The notes beneath the pieces are model-generated. The model worked only from the letters and a program-made list of their open reading frames with translations. It was not told where the DNA came from and made no database searches. The position numbers and the translations under genes were made by a program. Shown here piece by piece: positions 9,688 to 20,056 of a stretch of 47,514 nt of DNA. The stretch comes from a candidate division CPR3 bacterium 4484_211 (GTDB lineage Bacteria > Patescibacteriota > 4484-211), in NCBI GenBank assembly GCA_002084955.1, contig MZGJ01000005.1, positions 1 through 47,514 on the forward strand, in the 5' to 3' direction. Numbering within the stretch: position 1 is the first letter of the stretch; each line of letters opens with the position of its first letter.

Positions 9688-9729
9688 TACTGCAGTTAAA
9701 TCCTTTATGCCGCAGTTACATTTTAGCAT

Positions 9730-10425
9730 ATGAAAAAGTATCGTTTAGAATTTCATCTGCACACAAATTATTCCTATGATGCGGTGATAACAATAGAAGA
9801 TCTGGTCAAGGCTCGAGATGAGGGGAAATTTGACATCGTCTGCATCACCGACCACGATACTGCAGAGGGAGCACTAGAGATAAAAGGCAAAAATTTATTT
9901 CCGGTTATTGCTGGGGAAGAGATAACAAGCGCCGATGGCCATCTTATCGGCCTTTTTTTAAAGGAGACTATTCCTCCAAACCTTCCTGCCGAGGAGACAA
10001 TAGCCCGCATAAAAGATCAGGGCGGATTGGTCTATTCCCCGCATCCTTTTGATTTTCGCAATTTAGGTTTGGGCAAAAAAATCTACTCGCTGGCTTCTCA
10101 AGTTGATATCATTGAAGCCTTTAATGGTGCCGGAGATTTTTTCTGCCGAAATCATAGAGCAAAAAAATTTGCCGATGATTATCATCTTCCCGGAGTGGCC
10201 GGCAGTGATGCTCACTTTCCTGATGAAATTGGTACCTGTACCACACTTGTGCAGGCCCAATGCATTGATGATATAATGACCCCAAAAGGCCTGCTTAGTT
10301 CGCTGGACGATTGTGATGTGGATGCCCAATACCACTCTATATTTAAACACGCCGTGGAGCAGGTAATTTTATCTATAAAAAATAGAGGCTGGCGCGTTGT
10401 TAAACAAGGTTTTCGATTTAAATGA
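9730..10425 (+). CDS. PHP domain-containing metal-dependent phosphoesterase
   Basis: EFHLHTNYSYDAV...CITDHDTAEGALEI...GSDAHFPDEIG PHP metal-binding motifs. Confidence 0.9.
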   Translation: MKKYRLEFHLHTNYSYDAVITIEDLVKARDEGKFDIVCITDHDTAEGALEIKGKNLFPVIAGEEITSADGHLIGLFLKETIPPNLPAEETIARIKDQGGLVYSPHPFDFRNLGLGKKIYSLASQVDIIEAFNGAGDFFCRNHRAKKFADDYHLPGVAGSDAHFPDEIGTCTTLVQAQCIDDIMTPKGLLSSLDDCDVDAQYHSIFKHAVEQVILSIKNRGWRVVKQGFRFK

Positions 10426-11048
10426 ATTCACTGCCTATTTTAAAATGGGGTCTAAAATTGATGGGGGTGGTCTTGTGGGGCATTTCTTCGGTTTTTGTTT
10501 TGGGAGTGTCTTTTTTTATGCTCCTTAATTTTGCCCCCAATTCTTTAATTCCTTCTTTTGTAGAAAATAGTCTCAACTATTCTCTTTACAAGGCCCTGCC
10601 CAACCGCGGATCGGTTCTGGGTCACTTTGTTATTTCCCGTGATGCCAGAGGGGCTATTCTGCAAGAGTATCTAAAAGCCAGAAATTCTCCTCTTCTAAAC
10701 CATGCAGATGATTTCATTAGGGCGGCTGATCAATATCGGCTTCCCTGGACTTTACTGCCGGCCATTGCCGGTAAGGAATCCGGGTTTGGCAAATCTATAC
10801 CCAAGAATTCCTACAATCCTTTTGGCTGGGGAGTTTATACCGGTCAACAAACCGGTGTTAATTTTTCTTCCTGGAAAGAGGCCATTTTTAGTGTGGCCAA
10901 GGGGCTTAGAGAAAATTACTTTGACAAAGGACTGGACACGCCGGAAGAAATTGAGCCCTACTACACACCCCTCAGCCCGTCCAAGGGTCACCCTTGGCTT
11001 AATGATGTCTCCTATTTTATGCAAGAGATTGAAAACTGGCGGGAGTAG
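10422..11048 (+). CDS. Membrane-anchored glucosaminidase/lysozyme-like hydrolase
   Basis: TM, then LPWTLLPAIAGKESGFGKSIPKNSYNPFGWGVYTG, a lysozyme-like fold motif. ATGA overlap with the PHP gene. Confidence 0.75.
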   Translation: MNSLPILKWGLKLMGVVLWGISSVFVLGVSFFMLLNFAPNSLIPSFVENSLNYSLYKALPNRGSVLGHFVISRDARGAILQEYLKARNSPLLNHADDFIRAADQYRLPWTLLPAIAGKESGFGKSIPKNSYNPFGWGVYTGQQTGVNFSSWKEAIFSVAKGLRENYFDKGLDTPEEIEPYYTPLSPSKGHPWLNDVSYFMQEIENWRE

Positions 11049-11060
11049 ACGTGTTAATCT

Positions 11061-11145
11061 TGGTGCCGAGGGGGGGATTTGAACCCCCATCCCTTGCGGG
11101 ACATGGTCCTAAGCCATGCGCGTCTACCAATTCCGCCACCTCGGC
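11061..11145 (-). tRNA. tRNA-Leu (TAG), CCA encoded
   Basis: Class II; GCCGAGG acceptor, CTTAGGA anticodon loop. Confidence 0.95.
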
Positions 11146-11205
11146 AAGATTCATCTTTTCTATTTAGCTCTTTGACTAATTTTACCATTGTGTTAAAATG
11201 CTTGC

Positions 11206-12192
11206 ATGACCAGGATCGAGAAACTTCTGGGAGCAACTGTTATCGCATTAGTGGCCCTGCTGGGCGGCTCCTTTTATACAGACGGATATAAAAGCATTAG
11301 ATCATACATCCCTCTGGTTGCCGACAGCCAAATATCTGCTCAAGAGGCCAAAACCAAAGTTCTTGATTACATTGTGGCCAATTTCCCTCTTACCAAAGAC
11401 CAGGTTAATGTTGATCATATCAGTAAAGAAGACGGACTATATAAACTGGATATCACGGCTCAGGGACAAAAGGTTGTCAGCTATCTTACTCCGGACGGGA
11501 GGATGTTTTTCCCTCAAGGGTATAGGGTAGATGAGGGGACGGTCGCCGGATCGCAGAGTACTCCTTCCCCGGCATCTCAAGAAATTCCCAAAACCGGCCA
11601 GCCCGATGTTAAGTTGTTCACCATGGCTTTTTGTCCCTATGGAAATATAGCCGAAAAGGCAATGGCCCCGGTGGCTAAGCTTTTGGCCAACCAGATAGAT
11701 ATTGCGCCGCACTATGTGGTTTACAGTAATTATCAAGGCGGAGGTCCAAAGTATTGCCTGGATGATGAAAGCCAATATTGCTCCATGCATGGCGTTAACG
11801 AACTAAAGGAGGACATTAGGGAGTTGTGCATTTATAAAAACAACCGTGATAAGTACTGGGACTTTGTCTCAAAGGTTAATGAAAACTGCCAAGTTTCCAA
11901 CATAGAAACCTGCTGGAGACCGATTGCCGAAAATTTAAACTTAAGCGCGAGCAAGATAGAAGATTGCCTTAATACAATGGGAATAGAGTTTAGCAGGCAG
12001 GAACAGGCATTAAATGAAAAGTATCGGGTAACGGGATCTCCGACATTAATTATTAACGGAGTAAGATATAAAGGTCAAAGAACTTCTGAAGATTACAAAA
12101 AGGCCATCTGTAATGCTTTCACCAATCCGCCGGAAGAGTGCCAAACCAAGTTAACTTCCGAAACCAACCCGTCCAGCGGTTCATGCCAATAG
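11206..12192 (+). CDS. Secreted/membrane-anchored thioredoxin-fold (DsbA-like) protein
   Basis: N-terminal TM; VKLFTMAFCPYGNIAEKAMAPVAKLL and cis-Pro region VTGSPTLIINGVRYKG. Confidence 0.82.
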   Translation: MTRIEKLLGATVIALVALLGGSFYTDGYKSIRSYIPLVADSQISAQEAKTKVLDYIVANFPLTKDQVNVDHISKEDGLYKLDITAQGQKVVSYLTPDGRMFFPQGYRVDEGTVAGSQSTPSPASQEIPKTGQPDVKLFTMAFCPYGNIAEKAMAPVAKLLANQIDIAPHYVVYSNYQGGGPKYCLDDESQYCSMHGVNELKEDIRELCIYKNNRDKYWDFVSKVNENCQVSNIETCWRPIAENLNLSASKIEDCLNTMGIEFSRQEQALNEKYRVTGSPTLIINGVRYKGQRTSEDYKKAICNAFTNPPEECQTKLTSETNPSSGSCQ

Positions 12193-12644
12193 AAGATTTG
12201 CAAGAACAAGAAAAAACAAAAGCACCTCAGGACATTCCTAAAGCCGTTCTTCTTATTGAAGATGATATCTTTGTTAAGGATCTTTACGAAAGGACTCTCA
12301 CCAAGAGGGGATACAAGGTTATCGTCGCTGAGGATGGCGAGGAGGGAGTGAAAAAGGCCAATGAGAATGTGGAAGAGATTGGATTGGTTCTTTTAGATAT
12401 TATGATGCCCAAACTTAACGGAATTGAGGTTTTGCAAAAACTTATGTCTAACGAAAAGACTAAAAATCTTTATGTGGTTCTTTTAACCAATTTGGGACAG
12501 GAATCTATAATCAAGGAGGCTTTTAATATCGGCGCCAAGGGCTATATGCTTAAGGCAAGGCTGTTGCCAGCCCAAATTGCCGATAATATAGATGAGTTTT
12601 TCCGTACCGGCATCTTCCCTCTTCACGAGCCAAACGGTCTTTAA
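12183..12644 (+). CDS. Response regulator receiver-domain protein
   Basis: AVLLIEDDIFVKDLYERTL...LVLLDIMMPKLNGIEVL...VVLLTNLGQE...GAKGYMLKA CheY-like motifs. ORF extends upstream to 12138. Confidence 0.93.
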   Translation: MPIEDLQEQEKTKAPQDIPKAVLLIEDDIFVKDLYERTLTKRGYKVIVAEDGEEGVKKANENVEEIGLVLLDIMMPKLNGIEVLQKLMSNEKTKNLYVVLLTNLGQESIIKEAFNIGAKGYMLKARLLPAQIADNIDEFFRTGIFPLHEPNGL

Positions 12645-12686
12645 TTTCTGCTCCGTGAGCCAAGCCTCCACCAGAATAGCGGAGCT

Positions 12687-13250
12687 TTACTTTTTGACCA
12701 AGGGTTTTACTTCAGACAACAAGACGCTCTCCGACAAAAGTCCTTTCGGGTTGAAGAAAGCATCTAGTTCTTCGTCAATCTGCTGTTCAATTGTCCGGCG
12801 GTGATTGGTCACAACTTCATTAAAGGTATAATTGGCAATTACTGAGCGGATTCTAGATCGGGACACTGGCCGGACAATTTTGGAAACAAACCGGTCGCCA
12901 ACATTCTCCCACAATTCTGGAAGCATATTTTTATTAATTTTAAAAAGGATAGTACCTTCAACCACAACCAGTTTATTGTCGCGGGTCACAGCATTAATTG
13001 GCTCATCGCCAAAAACTTCCGGATTGGACAAATCTATAGTGTGGGAAATGTTATATTCCAAAGTTTGGGCGTTGAACAGCTTGGCTATCTGCCAGAAGGG
13101 GATTTTAAGATGCAGACCGGGTCCCCAAACTTTGGGCAAAATGCCCCGACCTCGGTCATAGACACAGGCTACATGCCCTGGAGGAACGGAAATAAAAAAA
13201 CCGCCGACAACTTCATCTACCAAAATAGAAACGACAAGTTTATCAAACAT
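12687..13250 (-). CDS. SPFH/Band 7 domain protein
   Basis: VVGGFFISVPPGHVACVYDRGRGILPKVWGPGLHLKIPFWQIAKLFNAQTLEYNI, a prohibitin-like N-terminus. Confidence 0.85.
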   Translation of the reverse strand: MFDKLVVSILVDEVVGGFFISVPPGHVACVYDRGRGILPKVWGPGLHLKIPFWQIAKLFNAQTLEYNISHTIDLSNPEVFGDEPINAVTRDNKLVVVEGTILFKINKNMLPELWENVGDRFVSKIVRPVSRSRIRSVIANYTFNEVVTNHRRTIEQQIDEELDAFFNPKGLLSESVLLSEVKPLVKK

Positions 13251-13276
13251 AACAATCTAAATAGCAATTTTATAAT

Positions 13277-13299
13277 TCAGCAGGCAGAGTCTGCTGAAT
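13277..13299. repeat. Hairpin TTCAGCAG-gcagagt-CTGCTGAA
   Basis: Perfect 8-bp arms between the SPFH gene and tRNA-Glu. Confidence 0.7.
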
Positions 13300-13306
13300 A
13301 AACTAA

Positions 13307-13385
13307 TGGTGCCGCCAGGGGGATTTGAACCCCCGATCTTCAGGATGAAAACCTGATGTCCTAGACCAGACTAGACGATGGCGGC
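13307..13385 (-). tRNA. tRNA-Glu (TTC), CCA encoded
   Basis: GCCGCCA acceptor, TTTTCAT anticodon loop, GGGGGTTCAAATCCCCC T-arm. Confidence 0.95.
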
Positions 13386-13403
13386 ATGGTAAAAGCGACA
13401 ACT

Positions 13404-14081
13404 TCAACGATTACCTTTCTGTGTAAGGGATTTTTTAATCGCCTCAAGTATTTCCGCTGCCAGATCTTTCCCTCCCAAACCAAAGGCCAATCCGCCAGCA
13501 ATGGCTATCATAGCCACCAGTCCGGTAAAGAGCGTATTAACCATCTGCTCGGCTATTTTCAGCTGGCTCAAGGCCGCCAAAATGCTAAAAGTAATCACCG
13601 TGTATTTAGACAGAGCAGCCAGAACATTGGCGGTAGATGAAGCCAGAGCCGCCGCTCCACTACGGACAAAGTCAGCTGTAAGGTCGGCAATGATTACTCC
13701 AAACATTACGATGACCACGGCGACAATAATATTGGGAATATAACCTAAAAGGCCTCTCATCATGACGGTAATCTGAGACAATCCCAATACTTCCACCGCG
13801 GGAGTTAAAAAGATAATGACCACTGTCCACTTTATTAGATCGGCAATCAGATCTACCGGGGTGACCGTACTGCCGAGATCCTGGAGTCTTCTGGTTAAAC
13901 CTACCTTATCGGCAAACGGCTCCAGTTGTATTACCTTAAGTATCTGTAAGGTCAGTTTCTTACAAATACCAGCCACCAGCCAGCCAATAAGAAAGATAAC
14001 CAGCATCCCTACCAGCCGCGGAGTAAAAGATATTACAGAATTAATTCCCTCATTAACGGCAATTATTACCTGATCAGTCAT
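13404..14081 (-). CDS. TM-helix-repeat protein related to small-conductance mechanosensitive channels
   Basis: LVGMLVIFLIGWLVAGICKKL...LLGYIPNIIVAVVIVMFGVIIADLTADFV...GGLAFGLGGKDLAAEIL; no MscS beta domain visible. Confidence 0.75.
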   Translation of the reverse strand: MTDQVIIAVNEGINSVISFTPRLVGMLVIFLIGWLVAGICKKLTLQILKVIQLEPFADKVGLTRRLQDLGSTVTPVDLIADLIKWTVVIIFLTPAVEVLGLSQITVMMRGLLGYIPNIIVAVVIVMFGVIIADLTADFVRSGAAALASSTANVLAALSKYTVITFSILAALSQLKIAEQMVNTLFTGLVAMIAIAGGLAFGLGGKDLAAEILEAIKKSLTQKGNR

Positions 14082-14347
14082 TTCTTATCACCACCTTTCA
14101 GTTCTTTCAATTTCCACATGAATATTTTACCACGAGATCTTGCCTTTGGATAATCCAGAGTAAAATTAAGCGCTTCCTTTAATAAAACTCGATCTTCTTC
14201 CTTGGCCAGTTTAATGTAGAGTGCCTTATGCCTTAAATCACCCAAAGCCAAAGCTAACCGGTAACCAAAATCTTGAAATTCGTGCCTAATAAAACCTTTA
14301 CCTTGCTTGTTTTTTCTACTTTCAAGAATTGATTTGAGGTTTTTCAT
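14078..14347 (-). CDS. Hypothetical protein, small basic
   Basis: 89-aa ORF overlapping the downstream channel-like gene by ATGA; co-directional. Confidence 0.6.
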   Translation of the reverse strand: MKNLKSILESRKNKQGKGFIRHEFQDFGYRLALALGDLRHKALYIKLAKEEDRVLLKEALNFTLDYPKARSRGKIFMWKLKELKGGDKK

Positions 14348-14499
14348 CTAAAAGCTAATTATGAGAGTTTTGCAGAATTTAGATTTAGCGTTATTTTTAG
14401 TAAACTCCAGGCACTGAATCTTAAATGTTAAATGTCAAAATTCAAAACCGCAAATTAAAACCCAAAATCTGATGGGATTTTAAATTTTAGATTCGGTAA

Positions 14500-14874
14500 T
14501 TAGAAACCTCCCACATTTTTAAACAATTCTATTTTAGACTGGCCTTCCTCCGAATTAAAGTGCACCGAGACGACATCTATTCGGTAAGCTTCGGGTAATC
14601 TTTTCTGGTGGTTACGGCTAAGAAATTGATAGGCGCTCTTCTTGAGTGTGCGCAATTTATGATTATCGACCGCTTCAAAAGGTTCCAGCATTTGGTCGCC
14701 GATGCGCGTTTTAACTTCAACAAAGGCCAGTGTGTCTCCGTCAATGGCAATCAAATCAATTTCTCCCCATCGGCGGGCGCGGTAATTTTTTTCGATGATC
14801 TGGTACCCATTCTTTTCAAGAAAATTCGAGGCTATCTTTTCACCAAGCTGACCAAGTGAGAGCGCAGAGGGCAT
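14500..14874 (-). CDS. YraN family (UPF0102) endonuclease-like protein
   Basis: GQLGEKIASNFLEKNGYQIIEKNYRARRWGEIDLIAIDGDTLAFVEVKTR. Confidence 0.94.
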   Translation of the reverse strand: MPSALSLGQLGEKIASNFLEKNGYQIIEKNYRARRWGEIDLIAIDGDTLAFVEVKTRIGDQMLEPFEAVDNHKLRTLKKSAYQFLSRNHQKRLPEAYRIDVVSVHFNSEEGQSKIELFKNVGGF

Positions 14875-14954
14875 GAATTATCGTCAAGCTTGCCGCTGCT
14901 AAACTGGATAACCACCAGGTGGAAAGCCACACTGGCAAGGACATGGCTTTCGGC

Positions 14955-15266
14955 TCAAGATACCGCTCCTGTGGAGCGGAGTTTTACCTGCATGGCCGCT
15001 TTGCCCTTTCTTTGCCGAAGATAATAAAGTTTGCTTCGTCTAACCTTGCCTTTTTTTATTACCTTAACTTCAGCAATTAATGGGGAATGTAGAGGAAAAA
15101 TACGCTCCACTCCTACCCCGCCCTTGGCAATCTTTCTAACCATAAAAGTACGGGAGATACCCTTTCCCTTCATGGCAATAACCACTCCCTGAAAGGCTAC
15201 CAGCCGCTCTTTTTCGCCTTCCCTTACTTTTGTTTTTACTTGTACCGTATCGCCAACAGAAAACAT
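14955..15266 (-). CDS. rplS: 50S ribosomal protein L19
   Basis: [61 protein letters not shown]...[18 protein letters not shown]. Confidence 0.97.
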   Translation of the reverse strand: MFSVGDTVQVKTKVREGEKERLVAFQGVVIAMKGKGISRTFMVRKIAKGGVGVERIFPLHSPLIAEVKVIKKGKVRRSKLYYLRQRKGKAAMQVKLRSTGAVS

Positions 15267-15317
15267 GACAAATTATTAGGGATCAATTAATCTCTTATTA
15301 CATTTCTAATTATCTTA

Positions 15318-17924
15318 CTATTTTGCCTTCCTAAAAGCAAGCTGACCCAGCTTTTTATCCAATTTGACCTTAATTTTATCTCCTTCCCGAAACTCTCCGG
15401 CGATAATTTTATCCGAAAGTTGATTTTCCAGCTCTCTCTGGATAGCCCGCCGCAAAGGCCTGGCCCCAAATTGGGGATCAAAGCCGACTTCAGACAAAAA
15501 TTCTTTGGCCTCCTTAGATACCTCTAAGCTAATTCCCTGTTCGGCCAGTCTTTTTTTGGTATCTTCCAAAAGAAGATCCACAATCTTAAGAATTTGATCC
15601 TTGGTTAAAGATTTAAAAATTACAAATTCGTCAATACGGTTTAAAAACTCCGGTCTAAACTTAGCTTTGAGCAGTTCCTCCATTTTTGTCTCCAGTTCTT
15701 CGGCAGCTATCTTAGATAAGTGCGCGTCCTGGATTAACTTACTGCCCAGATTAGAGGTCATGATGATAATCGTGTTTCTAAAATCCACCGTTCTTCCTTT
15801 TCCATCGGTCAACCGTCCATCTTCAAGAATTTGCAGAAGCAAATTAAAAACATCCGGGTGCGCTTTCTCGATTTCATCCAACAAAATAATAGAAAAAGGA
15901 TGGCGGCGGACTTTTTCTGTTAATTGACCGCCTTCCTCAAACCCCACATACCCGGGGGGCGAGCCAATTAAGCGGGCTACCGTATGTCTTTCCTGATATT
16001 CACTCATGTCTAATCTAATCATGGCCTCTTCAGAGCCGTACAAGGTATCGGCCAGAGCTCTGGTTAACTCCGTCTTGCCCACGCCGGTTGGTCCTAAAAA
16101 CATAAAAGACCCAATAGGACGCCGGCGGTCTTTTAGCCCGGCCCGCGCTCTCCTGATGGCTTCCGAAACAATCTTAACCGCTTCATCCTGACCGACAATC
16201 TTTAAATGAAGTCTTTCTTCAAGTTTGAGCAATTTTTCCCGCTCTTTCTCGGTTAATTTGGTCACCGGAATACCGGTTATTTTGGAAACAACTCGGGCAA
16301 TATCCTCCACCGTAACCTCTGGCTGTTCGGTACCTCGGCTTCTTTTCCAGATTTCTTCAATTTCTTCTTGTGACTCGGTAAGTTTTTGGATTTCCTGATC
16401 AATCTCCCTAACCCGCTTTTTTTCTTTAGCTCTTTCTGCCGCCTCTCTTTCCTGTTTTAGAGCCTTTATTTTTTCTCTAAGCTGCACCAAATTAACCGGC
16501 GGCTTAATAGCTCTCATTCTTACCTCGGCCGAGGCTTCATCTATCAAATCAATCGCTTTGTCGGGCAAAAAACGATCGGCGATATAGTTATCAGATAATT
16601 TGGCCGCCGCTTCTATCGCTTCATCGGTGATTTTTACGCGATGGTGAGCCTCGTAACGATCGCGAAGTCCTTTTAGAATTTCAATAGTCTGTTCTACAGT
16701 ATTTTCGGAGACAATAATTGGCTGGAAACGGCGTTCTAAAGCGGCATCTTTTTCCACATACTTTTTATATTCCCCCAAGGTAGTAGCTCCAATAGCCTGG
16801 AGTTCTCCCCGCGCCAGAGCAGGCTTTAGGATATTGGCTGCGTCAATAGCGCCCTCCGCCGCCCCAGCCCCGACCAAGGTATGCAGTTCATCAATAAAAA
16901 GAATAATCTTCCCTTTGGCGGCGATAATCTCGTCTAGGGCGGCTTTAAGTCTTTTTTCAAATTCACCGCGATACTTAGTCCCCGCCACCATGCCGGCCAG
17001 ATCTAAGGCAATAACCCTTTTGTCTTTAAGAAGATCGGGGACTTCGCCTTTGGCAATTCGCATGGCCAGTCCCTCGGCGATGGCTGTTTTCCCCACTCCG
17101 GGTTCACCAATAAGCACGGGATTATTTTTAGTTCTGCGGCAAAGGATATTAATTACCCGTTCAATTTCCTTTTGCCGGCCGATAACCGGATCCAGCTTAC
17201 CTTCATGTGCCAGACGAGTCAAATCCCGAGAAAACTGATCCAGGGTTGGAGTAGAGGAACTCTCGGCCGCTTTTTCCCCTTCCTTTAATCCTTCGCCGAC
17301 CAATTTGATGACCGCGGCTCTGGTTTTGGGGAGATCCAAGCCGAATTTTTTAAGTGTTTGCGCCGCCAATCCCTCCCCTTCGCGAATTAAGCCAAGCAAA
17401 AGATGTTCTGACCCCACATAATTGTGATTTAGTTGACGGGCTTCATCATAGGCCAGTTGGAGAACTCGCTTAGTTCGGGGAGAAACATCAGGAATTTCCA
17501 CCTCGGTTGCTCCCCTGGGAAGAATATTTTCCAAATACTTAGCAATTTCATTCGGTTTTATTCCCAATTCCTGAAAAACCCTGGTCACCACATCAGTCTC
17601 TTCGGTTAAAGCTAGGAGTAAATGTTCGGTATCCAAAGTCTGATGATTGAGTTCCACTGCTTTTTGTGCCGCATTTTGAATAACTTTTTTGGCGCGTTTG
17701 GACATTAGTTCCATCACATCTACTGACTCTTCGCGGGGAACTCGGCGGAAGGATCTGAAGGGACTATCCTCAAAAAAGTCTTTAAACGGAGAGCCAAAGG
17801 AACTCTGCTCTCTTTGTCTCTGAGCGCAAACATCACAAAGATTGGTAACCTTGCGCCCACGGGCGGTAATATCCACAATTTTAGTCGTTGCCGGTCTTTT
17901 TCCACAAACATCACACAACTCCAT
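15318..17924 (-). CDS. clpC: ClpC-type AAA+ ATPase with N-terminal McsA-like zinc finger
   Basis: [18 protein letters not shown]...LCDVCA, Clp_N repeats, two Walker modules ([30 protein letters not shown]). The ORF extends to 18032 but ATG17924 fits the zinc-finger start. Confidence 0.95.
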   Translation of the reverse strand: MELCDVCGKRPATTKIVDITARGRKVTNLCDVCAQRQREQSSFGSPFKDFFEDSPFRSFRRVPREESVDVMELMSKRAKKVIQNAAQKAVELNHQTLDTEHLLLALTEETDVVTRVFQELGIKPNEIAKYLENILPRGATEVEIPDVSPRTKRVLQLAYDEARQLNHNYVGSEHLLLGLIREGEGLAAQTLKKFGLDLPKTRAAVIKLVGEGLKEGEKAAESSSTPTLDQFSRDLTRLAHEGKLDPVIGRQKEIERVINILCRRTKNNPVLIGEPGVGKTAIAEGLAMRIAKGEVPDLLKDKRVIALDLAGMVAGTKYRGEFEKRLKAALDEIIAAKGKIILFIDELHTLVGAGAAEGAIDAANILKPALARGELQAIGATTLGEYKKYVEKDAALERRFQPIIVSENTVEQTIEILKGLRDRYEAHHRVKITDEAIEAAAKLSDNYIADRFLPDKAIDLIDEASAEVRMRAIKPPVNLVQLREKIKALKQEREAAERAKEKKRVREIDQEIQKLTESQEEIEEIWKRSRGTEQPEVTVEDIARVVSKITGIPVTKLTEKEREKLLKLEERLHLKIVGQDEAVKIVSEAIRRARAGLKDRRRPIGSFMFLGPTGVGKTELTRALADTLYGSEEAMIRLDMSEYQERHTVARLIGSPPGYVGFEEGGQLTEKVRRHPFSIILLDEIEKAHPDVFNLLLQILEDGRLTDGKGRTVDFRNTIIIMTSNLGSKLIQDAHLSKIAAEELETKMEELLKAKFRPEFLNRIDEFVIFKSLTKDQILKIVDLLLEDTKKRLAEQGISLEVSKEAKEFLSEVGFDPQFGARPLRRAIQRELENQLSDKIIAGEFREGDKIKVKLDKKLGQLAFRKAK

Positions 17925-18147
17925 ATTAATGGCCGGTAACAGCAGAACTAATTCTGCGTCTACAAAAAATCCGAATTGAGGTTCGCTATTACCGGGCGTT
18001 GCTCTCTCTTCCATTCTAGCACCTAAGGTCAATCAACTCGACATCGGCCAACCCGGGCGAGACGGCGGCAGCACCGAAGAAGATGATAATACAGAAGGCA
18101 CATTGGTGGTTGCCAAAATTTTGAACAAAAAGGATGAAGCGCGCAAC

Positions 18148-19923
18148 TTAAGGCAAGTTTGCCGTCTCAATTTTCGTAAAAAGAGGATGAGATCTGGTAT
18201 CGGTATTAATTTGGCTCACAAGTTCATTTAGATAATTTACTTCATTCTGGAGAGACGGCCAAAGCTGGGGTGAACGAAGACCAAGCATTTTAAAGATCTC
18301 TTCGGAAGTTTTTGGCATCAGGGGCATTAACAAATAGGCTATTGAAATGATTAGCAGATAGAGTTGTTTAAGCGCCCAAAAATAATTTTCGGAATCGGAC
18401 TTCTTAATTTCCCAGACTTTGGCTGTGTCAAAGAACTTATTTCCGAAGGCGGATAGATTAATTATGACCTCCAAATAGTTGCGGAACTGGCAATTTTCCA
18501 GAAAATTTCTGGAGTTCTGAAAAGCCTTGTTAATTTCTTCTTCAATCTCTTTTTTTATCTGTTGATCTTTAATTAGATTAATATCTGCTCCCTTGGCAAT
18601 TGATAAAGAGCGGTGGACGAAATTGCCGATATTACCAATAAGAATAGAATTAACTTTTTCCTTGAAATCTTCCCAGTAAAAACTGGCTTGCTTATTTTCC
18701 GGCATGATATAGGTGAGATAAAAACGGACGATATCATTTCCGTATTTTTCCACGAACTCTTTTATGTCAATGGAAATGCCGCGGCTTTTGGAGAACTTTT
18801 GCCCGGCCAAATTTAAAAACTTATTGATGCAGATAACATCGGGCAGGTGAAGATTAGAATTATAAATCATTAGCTGGCCGGGCCAAAACAAGGTGTGAAA
18901 GACCAAATTATCCTGTCCCATAAAATAATAATGCTTTGAAACAGTACCCGGTACTTCATGAGGGCTTGGTTGCCACCAATCGGCCAATTGACCATTAAGA
19001 AGATCTGTCTCTTCCTCTTGACTTGGCACCTGCAGTTCTGCCTTTTTCTGATCTAAACCATATTCTTGCATTCTAGCCCAGAGTAGGGAAGCTGAATAAT
19101 ATCCAATGACGGCATCAAACCAAACATAAATGCGCTTGTTCTCTATATCTTTGATCAACTTATCTTTAGGTATCCGATTTACGGGCAGGGGGACGCCCCA
19201 GTCTAGATCACGGGTAATAGCGCGGGGTTTTAATCTTTCTTTAAGCCAGCCCCGAGTTTCTTGATAGATCCAATCTCGCCAATTCCTGCCGTATTCAGTA
19301 ACATAGTTTTCCAGTTTTGGCTGCATTCTAGACCAGTCTAAAAAATAGTGCTGGGTATCTCTAAGCTCCACCTTACTATCAGAGAGCTTACTAAGCGGAT
19401 TAATAACTTCCCCCTGCTCCAGAATTTTGTTGCAGCCTTCACAGTAGTCACTGCGAGCATCCTTAAATCCACAATGGGGACAAGTTCCCACGATATAACG
19501 GTCAGGTAGAAATTTCTTCTCTTTTTCCGAATAGTATTGCTGGGTGGTGTCAATAAAAATATAACCCGCTTCCAATAATTTTATGAAGAAATTTTGGACA
19601 ATTCTATGATGGTGGGGCGTGTCAGTTCGTGTGTAAAGATCATAGCTTAAGCCTAAAACATTCAAAAAGAGGTTAATATCTTTGGCATGGTATTCTTCTA
19701 CAATTTCTTGGGGCGACCTACCCCTTTTATCCGACTCAACGGTAATTGGGGTACCATGGCAATCTGAACCGGAAGCCATCAAAACATCGTTGCCACTTAA
19801 GCGGTGATACCGAGCGCAGATATCGGCCGGTAAAAGATAGCCAGCATAATGGCCAACATGCAGATTCCCATTAACATATGGCCAGGCTACCCCGATAAAA
19901 ATTTTCCTCTTCATAATAGTCAT
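18148..19923 (-). CDS. metG: Methionyl-tRNA synthetase
   Basis: VAWPYVNGNLHVGHYAGYLLPADICARYHRL; Zn motif CPHCGFKDARSDYCEGC; KFSKSRG (KMSKS-type). Confidence 0.96.
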   Translation of the reverse strand: MTIMKRKIFIGVAWPYVNGNLHVGHYAGYLLPADICARYHRLSGNDVLMASGSDCHGTPITVESDKRGRSPQEIVEEYHAKDINLFLNVLGLSYDLYTRTDTPHHHRIVQNFFIKLLEAGYIFIDTTQQYYSEKEKKFLPDRYIVGTCPHCGFKDARSDYCEGCNKILEQGEVINPLSKLSDSKVELRDTQHYFLDWSRMQPKLENYVTEYGRNWRDWIYQETRGWLKERLKPRAITRDLDWGVPLPVNRIPKDKLIKDIENKRIYVWFDAVIGYYSASLLWARMQEYGLDQKKAELQVPSQEEETDLLNGQLADWWQPSPHEVPGTVSKHYYFMGQDNLVFHTLFWPGQLMIYNSNLHLPDVICINKFLNLAGQKFSKSRGISIDIKEFVEKYGNDIVRFYLTYIMPENKQASFYWEDFKEKVNSILIGNIGNFVHRSLSIAKGADINLIKDQQIKKEIEEEINKAFQNSRNFLENCQFRNYLEVIINLSAFGNKFFDTAKVWEIKKSDSENYFWALKQLYLLIISIAYLLMPLMPKTSEEIFKMLGLRSPQLWPSLQNEVNYLNELVSQINTDTRSHPLFTKIETANLP

Positions 19924-20056
19924 CCTACCACAGGATTAGAGAATAGACAATTGAACCTGCCCTCCCGGCGTGGCTTTTCGGTTTATGGGTGATAAAAACA
20001 ACGAGGCGAAATACTAAGGAGATTTTAGATATTGCCTGTGCTAGAATACATCTATA

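Noticed and set aside
10702-11090. Overlapping ORFs around the glucosaminidase-like gene and tRNA-Leu
   Set aside because: They overlap a better supported CDS and run into the tRNA gene.
14935-14990. CCGCTCC-TGT-GGAGCGG hairpin at the rplS 3' end as a terminator
   Set aside because: It lies within the last codons of L19 and lacks a U-tract in the transcript direction; the downstream yraN gene is co-directional.
16834-17238. 134-aa ORF antisense to clpC
   Set aside because: Shadow ORF of a conserved gene; Ser/Pro/Arg-rich translation typical of antisense reads.
18031-18147. Coding-like plus-strand stretch between clpC and metG (QLDIGQPGRDGGSTEEDDNTEGTLVVAKILNKKDEARNL)
   Set aside because: Reads like protein but has no start, continues antisense into metG, and no family is recognised. 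May be a decayed fragment; too weak to call.
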